This document shows positions 60,277 through 64,000 of a stretch of 64,000 nucleotides of DNA, in pieces. This stretch comes from Vibrio hannami (GTDB taxonomy: Bacteria; Pseudomonadota; Gammaproteobacteria; Enterobacterales; Vibrionaceae). Made by a program: the position numbers and the translations under genes. Position 1 is the first letter of the stretch, and every line of letters begins with the position of its first letter. The notes beneath the pieces were generated by a model. The model ran no database searches, was not told the DNA's origin, and saw only the letters and a program-made list of their open reading frames with translations. The stretch lies in NCBI RefSeq assembly GCF_029589055.1, contig NZ_JARQZP010000006.1:580461-644460 (forward strand), in the 5' to 3' direction.

Positions 60277-60999
60277 ATGGACATTATCCTCCCGAACTGG
60301 CCAGCACCGGCTAATGTGAAAGCATTTAGTTCACTTCGTGCAGGTGGCGTATCCAAAGGACCTTATGAAGGTTTAAATCTTGGAATGCATGTGGGGGATA
60401 GTGTTTATGATGTTGAAGCTAATCGCCAGCGATTAATAGAAGCCAATGATTTACCTTCCGCTCCGGTGTGGTTGAATCAGACACACTCAACTGTGGTTGC
60501 TGATCTTGCCGCGCCAACAGCTCAGGTAATCGATGCCGATGCGGCTTCAACTTCATCAAAGGGTGTGGTGTGCAGCGCAATGACGGCAGATTGCCTGCCT
60601 GTTCTGTTAACTGATGTTGAAGGAACTAAGGTTGCCGCTGTACATGCTGGCTGGCGTGGTCTGGCTGGTGGCATTATCGAAAATGCGGTAAAGCTTTTTG
60701 ATAAACCAGTGATGGCCTGGCTTGGCCCAGCCATTGGCCCGGATGCATTTGAAGTTGGGGAAGATGTTCTTAAAGCCTATGTTGAACATGATTCAAGTGC
60801 TATAAAAGGCTTTGTAGAAAAAGGTAACGGAAAATATGGGGCAAATATGTCCATTTTAGCTACTCAACGCCTGAACTCTGTTGGAGTAGAAGCAGTCTAC
60901 GATTGCGGGTTATGTACTTACAGTGATGCAGAACGTTTCTATTCATATCGAAGGGATGGTGTCACCGGAAGACAGGCAACCTTTATCTGGATTGAATAA
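60277..60999 (+). CDS. pgeF: purine nucleoside phosphorylase-like protein YfiH/PgeF
   Basis: YfiH-family proteins have the multicopper-polyphenol-oxidase/LACC1 fold. They act on purine nucleosides or, in E. coli, edit peptidoglycan precursors. The 240-residue protein has the active-site residues HAGWRGLAGG, TADCLPVL with Cys, and CTYSDAERFYSYRRDG. It starts 2 bp after rluD with a GAGGAAGAG ribosome binding site, so the two are co-transcribed, as in E. coli. A hairpin follows the stop. Confidence 0.9.
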   Translation: MDIILPNWPAPANVKAFSSLRAGGVSKGPYEGLNLGMHVGDSVYDVEANRQRLIEANDLPSAPVWLNQTHSTVVADLAAPTAQVIDADAASTSSKGVVCSAMTADCLPVLLTDVEGTKVAAVHAGWRGLAGGIIENAVKLFDKPVMAWLGPAIGPDAFEVGEDVLKAYVEHDSSAIKGFVEKGNGKYGANMSILATQRLNSVGVEAVYDCGLCTYSDAERFYSYRRDGVTGRQATFIWIE

Positions 61000-61014
61000 A
61001 TAACTCCTTTTTGA

Positions 61015-61038
61015 GGTACAGAGCATCTTCTCTGTACC
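61015..61038 (+). terminator. possible terminator after pgeF
   Basis: GGTACAGA and TCTGTACC form an 8-bp stem with an 8-base loop, 15 bp after the stop. The T run is poor, so strength is uncertain. Confidence 0.6.
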
Positions 61039-61045
61039 TTATCCC

Positions 61046-61073
61046 CTTGAAAAAATTCCTTTCGTATCCATCT
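61046..61073 (+). promoter_or_regulatory. sigma-32 heat-shock promoter of clpB
   Basis: CTTGAAA at 61046-61052, a 13-bp spacer and ATCCATCT (61066-61073) match the sigma-32 consensus CTTGAAA-N13/14-CCCCATNT closely. It lies 55 bp before the clpB start. Confidence 0.8.
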
Positions 61074-61127
61074 TTCTAGCATAAGTTACTTGAGTATATT
61101 CATCTCTCGCGATGTTTTGAGGTCACT

Positions 61128-63719
61128 ATGCGATTAGACAGATTCACCAGTAAATTTCAGCTTGCTATCTCTGATGCTCAGTCATTGGCTCTTGGCCGTG
61201 ACCATCAGTATATAGAGCCTGTACACCTGATGGTGTCTTTACTTAATCAGGATGGTTCGACCATCAGACCACTACTTACTATGCTTAGCGTTGATGTGGT
61301 TCAGTTACGTTCCAAATTATCTGAAATGCTCGACCGCCTGCCAAAGGTGAGTGGTATTGGAGGCGATGTTCAGCTTTCAAGCCAAATGGGTGTTTTGTTT
61401 AACCTTTGCGATAAAGTTGCTCAAAAGAGACAAGACAGCTATATCTCTTCAGAAGTATTCCTGTTAGCGGCCATAGAAGATAAAGGGCCTCTTGGTGAAT
61501 TATTAAAAGAGTTCGGTTTATCAGAGGAAAAGGTCTCTCAGGCGATTGAACAGGTTCGTGGTGGCCAAAAAGTTGATGATCCAAATGCTGAAGAAAAAAG
61601 ACAAGCGCTAGAAAAGTTCACTATCGACCTGACTGAAAGGGCAGAGCAGGGCAAGCTTGACCCTGTAATTGGTCGTGATGATGAAATCAGGCGTACCATT
61701 CAGGTTCTTCAGCGCCGAACTAAAAACAACCCGGTGATTATCGGCGAACCCGGCGTAGGTAAAACGGCAATCGTTGAAGGTTTAGCACAACGAATTGTAA
61801 ATAACGAAGTGCCAGAAGGTCTGCGTAACCGAAGAGTTCTTTCTTTGGATCTTGGCGCGCTGGTGGCTGGTGCAAAATATCGTGGTGAATTTGAAGAACG
61901 CCTGAAGTCGGTTCTGAATGAACTCTCAAAAGAAGAGGGCAATATCATCCTCTTTATTGATGAGCTTCATACCATGGTAGGTGCAGGTAAAGGCGAAGGC
62001 TCAATGGATGCAGGCAATATGTTAAAACCTGCACTGGCTCGTGGTGAGCTTCATTGTGTTGGCGCGACTACTCTGGATGAATATCGACAATATATAGAGA
62101 AAGATGCGGCACTAGAGCGTCGATTCCAGAAAGTCATCGTAGATGAGCCTACAGTAGAAGACACTGTTGCCATTTTGCGTGGCCTGAAAGAGCGCTACGA
62201 ATTACACCATCACGTTGAGATTACCGATCCTGCAATCGTAGCCGCAGCAAGTCTATCTCATCGCTATATCTCAGATCGCCAGTTGCCGGATAAAGCAATC
62301 GACCTGATTGATGAGGCGGCTTCAAGCATCCGTTTGCAGATCGACTCCAAACCTGAGTCACTGGACAAACTTGAACGCAAAATTATCCAGTTAAAGATCG
62401 AGCAGCAAGCACTGGTTAATGAAATAGATGAAGCGAGTACCAAGCGTTTAGAGACACTTAACGAAGAGCTTTCCGAAAAAGAGCGCGAATATGCAGAACT
62501 TGAAGAAGTCTGGAATGCAGAAAAAGCGGCGCTTTCTGGAACTCAACATATTAAGACTGCGCTTGAACAGGCAAGAATGGATATGGACATTGCCCGACGA
62601 GCTGGTGACTTGAACCGAATGTCTGAACTTCAGTATGGGCGTATTCCTGAACTGGAGAAGCAACTTGATTTAGCGACTCAGGCTGAAATGCACGAAATGA
62701 CTCTGCTTAGAAACAAAGTAACAGACGCGGAAATTGCAGAGGTGCTTTCTAAGCAAACAGGAATTCCTGTCTCTAAAATGCTGGAAGCAGAAAAAGAGAA
62801 GCTTCTCCGCATGGAAGAGGTAATGCATAAAAGAGTCGTTGGTCAGGAAGAAGCGGTAGAAGTTGTTGCGAATGCCATTCGAAGAAGCCGGGCTGGTTTA
62901 TCTGATCCAAATAAGCCTATTGGTTCTTTCCTTTTTCTTGGACCTACAGGTGTGGGTAAAACCGAACTGTGTAAAACACTTGCCAGCTTTATGTTTGATA
63001 GTGAAGACGCCATGGTGCGAATCGATATGTCCGAGTTTATGGAGAAACATTCTGTGGCTCGTTTGGTTGGTGCGCCTCCTGGCTATGTTGGATATGAAGA
63101 AGGTGGCTATCTTACAGAAGCGGTAAGAAGGAAACCTTATTCGGTAATCCTATTAGATGAAGTAGAAAAAGCACATCCGGATGTGTTTAACATTCTTCTT
63201 CAGGTGCTGGATGATGGAAGGCTGACCGATGGTCAGGGAAGGACGGTAGATTTCAGGAATACTGTTGTCATCATGACCTCTAACCTTGGTTCTTCGCGAA
63301 TACAGGAAAACTTTATGCATCTCGATTACGAAGGTATAAAGAATGAAGTAATGGATGTAGTGACAAAGCATTTCCGTCCAGAGTTCTTAAACCGTGTTGA
63401 TGAGAGTGTCGTTTTCCATCCTCTGGGGCAAAAACATATTAAGTCAATTGCTTCTATACAGCTTAAACGCTTATCGAAGCGAATGGCCGAGAGTGGATAT
63501 CAGTTAGAGATTTCTGAAAAAGCTCTGGATCTTATCTCTCAGGTTGGCTTTGATCCGGTTTATGGTGCAAGGCCACTTAAACGAGCGATTCAGCAGAGCG
63601 TTGAAAACCCACTAGCGAAAGCTATTCTGGCTGGCAAAGTTGATGCAGAGAAACCGATACAGCTATTAGTAAACAATGACAGAATCATCGCTCATCAAAT
63701 GTTTTCAGACGATAATTGA
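61128..63719 (+). CDS. clpB: disaggregase chaperone ClpB
   Basis: ClpB is a hexameric AAA+ disaggregase that works with DnaK to rescue aggregated proteins after heat stress. The 863-residue protein has an N-terminal domain (1-145), NBD1 with Walker A GEPGVGKT and Walker [14 protein letters not shown], the coiled-coil M-domain (about 410-530), and NBD2 with [13 protein letters not shown] and [14 protein letters not shown]. Family length is normal. A heat-shock promoter precedes it and a terminator follows. In V. cholerae an rRNA operon follows clpB, as the promoters at the window end also suggest. Confidence 0.97.
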   Translation: MRLDRFTSKFQLAISDAQSLALGRDHQYIEPVHLMVSLLNQDGSTIRPLLTMLSVDVVQLRSKLSEMLDRLPKVSGIGGDVQLSSQMGVLFNLCDKVAQKRQDSYISSEVFLLAAIEDKGPLGELLKEFGLSEEKVSQAIEQVRGGQKVDDPNAEEKRQALEKFTIDLTERAEQGKLDPVIGRDDEIRRTIQVLQRRTKNNPVIIGEPGVGKTAIVEGLAQRIVNNEVPEGLRNRRVLSLDLGALVAGAKYRGEFEERLKSVLNELSKEEGNIILFIDELHTMVGAGKGEGSMDAGNMLKPALARGELHCVGATTLDEYRQYIEKDAALERRFQKVIVDEPTVEDTVAILRGLKERYELHHHVEITDPAIVAAASLSHRYISDRQLPDKAIDLIDEAASSIRLQIDSKPESLDKLERKIIQLKIEQQALVNEIDEASTKRLETLNEELSEKEREYAELEEVWNAEKAALSGTQHIKTALEQARMDMDIARRAGDLNRMSELQYGRIPELEKQLDLATQAEMHEMTLLRNKVTDAEIAEVLSKQTGIPVSKMLEAEKEKLLRMEEVMHKRVVGQEEAVEVVANAIRRSRAGLSDPNKPIGSFLFLGPTGVGKTELCKTLASFMFDSEDAMVRIDMSEFMEKHSVARLVGAPPGYVGYEEGGYLTEAVRRKPYSVILLDEVEKAHPDVFNILLQVLDDGRLTDGQGRTVDFRNTVVIMTSNLGSSRIQENFMHLDYEGIKNEVMDVVTKHFRPEFLNRVDESVVFHPLGQKHIKSIASIQLKRLSKRMAESGYQLEISEKALDLISQVGFDPVYGARPLKRAIQQSVENPLAKAILAGKVDAEKPIQLLVNNDRIIAHQMFSDDN

Positions 63720-63725
63720 CATTAG

Positions 63726-63748
63726 AAGGGGCAAAAATGCCCCTTTTT
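63726..63748 (+). terminator. rho-independent terminator of clpB
   Basis: AAGGGGCA and TGCCCCTT form a perfect 8-bp stem with a 4-base loop and a T run. Confidence 0.92.
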
Positions 63749-63811
63749 GCATCAATTTGTCTGAAATCTAATCGAACGACTCTTTTTTTATAAAAAAACT
63801 AAAATTAAGGG

Positions 63812-63839
63812 TTGTGCAAACCTAAATTCTCCCTATAAT
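63812..63839 (+). promoter_or_regulatory. rRNA operon promoter P1
   Basis: TTGTGC, a 16-bp spacer and TATAAT, followed by a GC-rich discriminator (GCGCCTCC), have the form of a stringently controlled rrn P1. An A/T-rich tract upstream (63781-63808) could serve as the UP element. Confidence 0.85.
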
Positions 63840-63926
63840 GCGCCTCCGTTGTCACGAAGAAGTCTTCAAAAACTTAGAGTGTCAATAAGGACTGAAAGCC
63901 TTGAGAAATAAAGTTGAAAAAAGTGT

Positions 63927-63954
63927 TTGACACTGAGACTTATCTCGCTAAAAT
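63927..63954 (+). promoter_or_regulatory. rRNA operon promoter P2
   Basis: A perfect -35 TTGACA, a 16-bp spacer and TAAAAT with the G/C discriminator GGCCGTCC follow P1 by about 115 bp, the normal tandem P1-P2 arrangement. No 16S sequence is reached in the last 46 bases. Confidence 0.87.
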
Positions 63955-64000
63955 GGCCGTCCGTTTTGAGAGTTCCTTAATAAGAACGTCATCAAAACAT

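Overview
This window is chromosomal DNA from a member of the Vibrionaceae, most likely the genus Vibrio. The basis is gene content and order: era-recO-pdxJ-acpS facing a VarS/BarA kinase, relA-mazG-pyrG-eno, yacL-glnK-amtB, a chitobiose-utilisation operon beside the chitin sensor ChiS, and ettA-slt-trpR-yjjX-pheA-raiA-bamD-rluD-pgeF-clpB running into an rRNA operon. From memory these blocks match three separate parts of the Vibrio cholerae large chromosome, so the window looks like core genome with rearranged junctions. I see no prophage, insertion sequence, integron, CRISPR array or tRNA gene.

Layout. 1-3.2 kb: era (5' end cut off), recO, pdxJ, acpS. 3.2-6.0 kb: the hybrid kinase VarS/BarA, reverse strand. 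6.1-14.1 kb: rlmD, relA, mazG, pyrG and eno; eno carries a +1 frameshift. 14.1-16.4 kb: yacL behind an 8-copy 7-bp repeat, then glnK-amtB behind a sigma-54 promoter with NtrC-type sites. 16.5-20.2 kb: an FbpABC-type ferric iron transporter with a Fur box. 20.2-35.4 kb, reverse strand: the chitobiose operon, made of a periplasmic binding protein, two permeases, two ATPases, a GH9 glucosaminidase-like enzyme, glucosamine kinase, GH20 hexosaminidase, GH94 chitobiose phosphorylase and a phosphohexomutase. A 131-bp tandem array separates the last two genes. 36.0-39.4 kb: chiS, frameshifted near its 3' end. 39.5-49.7 kb: rsmC, an AI-2E family membrane protein, a 44-residue small protein, hemL, erpA (frameshifted), an RND efflux pair, an M23 peptidase and a PilZ protein (frameshifted). 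49.8-63.7 kb: ettA (frameshifted), slt, trpR, yjjX, pheA with a pheL attenuator, raiA, an MltF-like lytic transglycosylase, bamD, rluD, pgeF and clpB. The last 200 bases hold tandem rrn promoters, so 16S rRNA should begin just past the window.

How the genes work together. (GlcNAc)2 bound by the periplasmic protein is imported by the dipeptide-type ABC transporter. It is then phosphorolysed by the GH94 enzyme to GlcNAc-1-P and GlcNAc, or hydrolysed by the cytoplasmic GH20 enzyme. GlcNAc-1-P goes to GlcNAc-6-P through the mutase. Partly deacetylated sugars are handled by the GH9 enzyme and glucosamine kinase. ChiS and a SlmA-like box upstream of the operon fit the regulation known for V. cholerae.

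Two themes stand out. First, five housekeeping or regulatory genes carry single-base frameshifts, four explained by one missing base in a T or G run, which points to sequencing error rather than gene decay. Second, intergenic space is full of palindromic REP-like repeats, including a nearly perfect tandem array inside the chitobiose operon. I found no clearly new multi-gene system. The best non-routine candidates are the repeat array, the repeat-derived leader of yacL, the 44-residue cysteine-containing membrane protein, and the conserved control sites at glnK, pheA, clpB, raiA and the chitobiose promoter.
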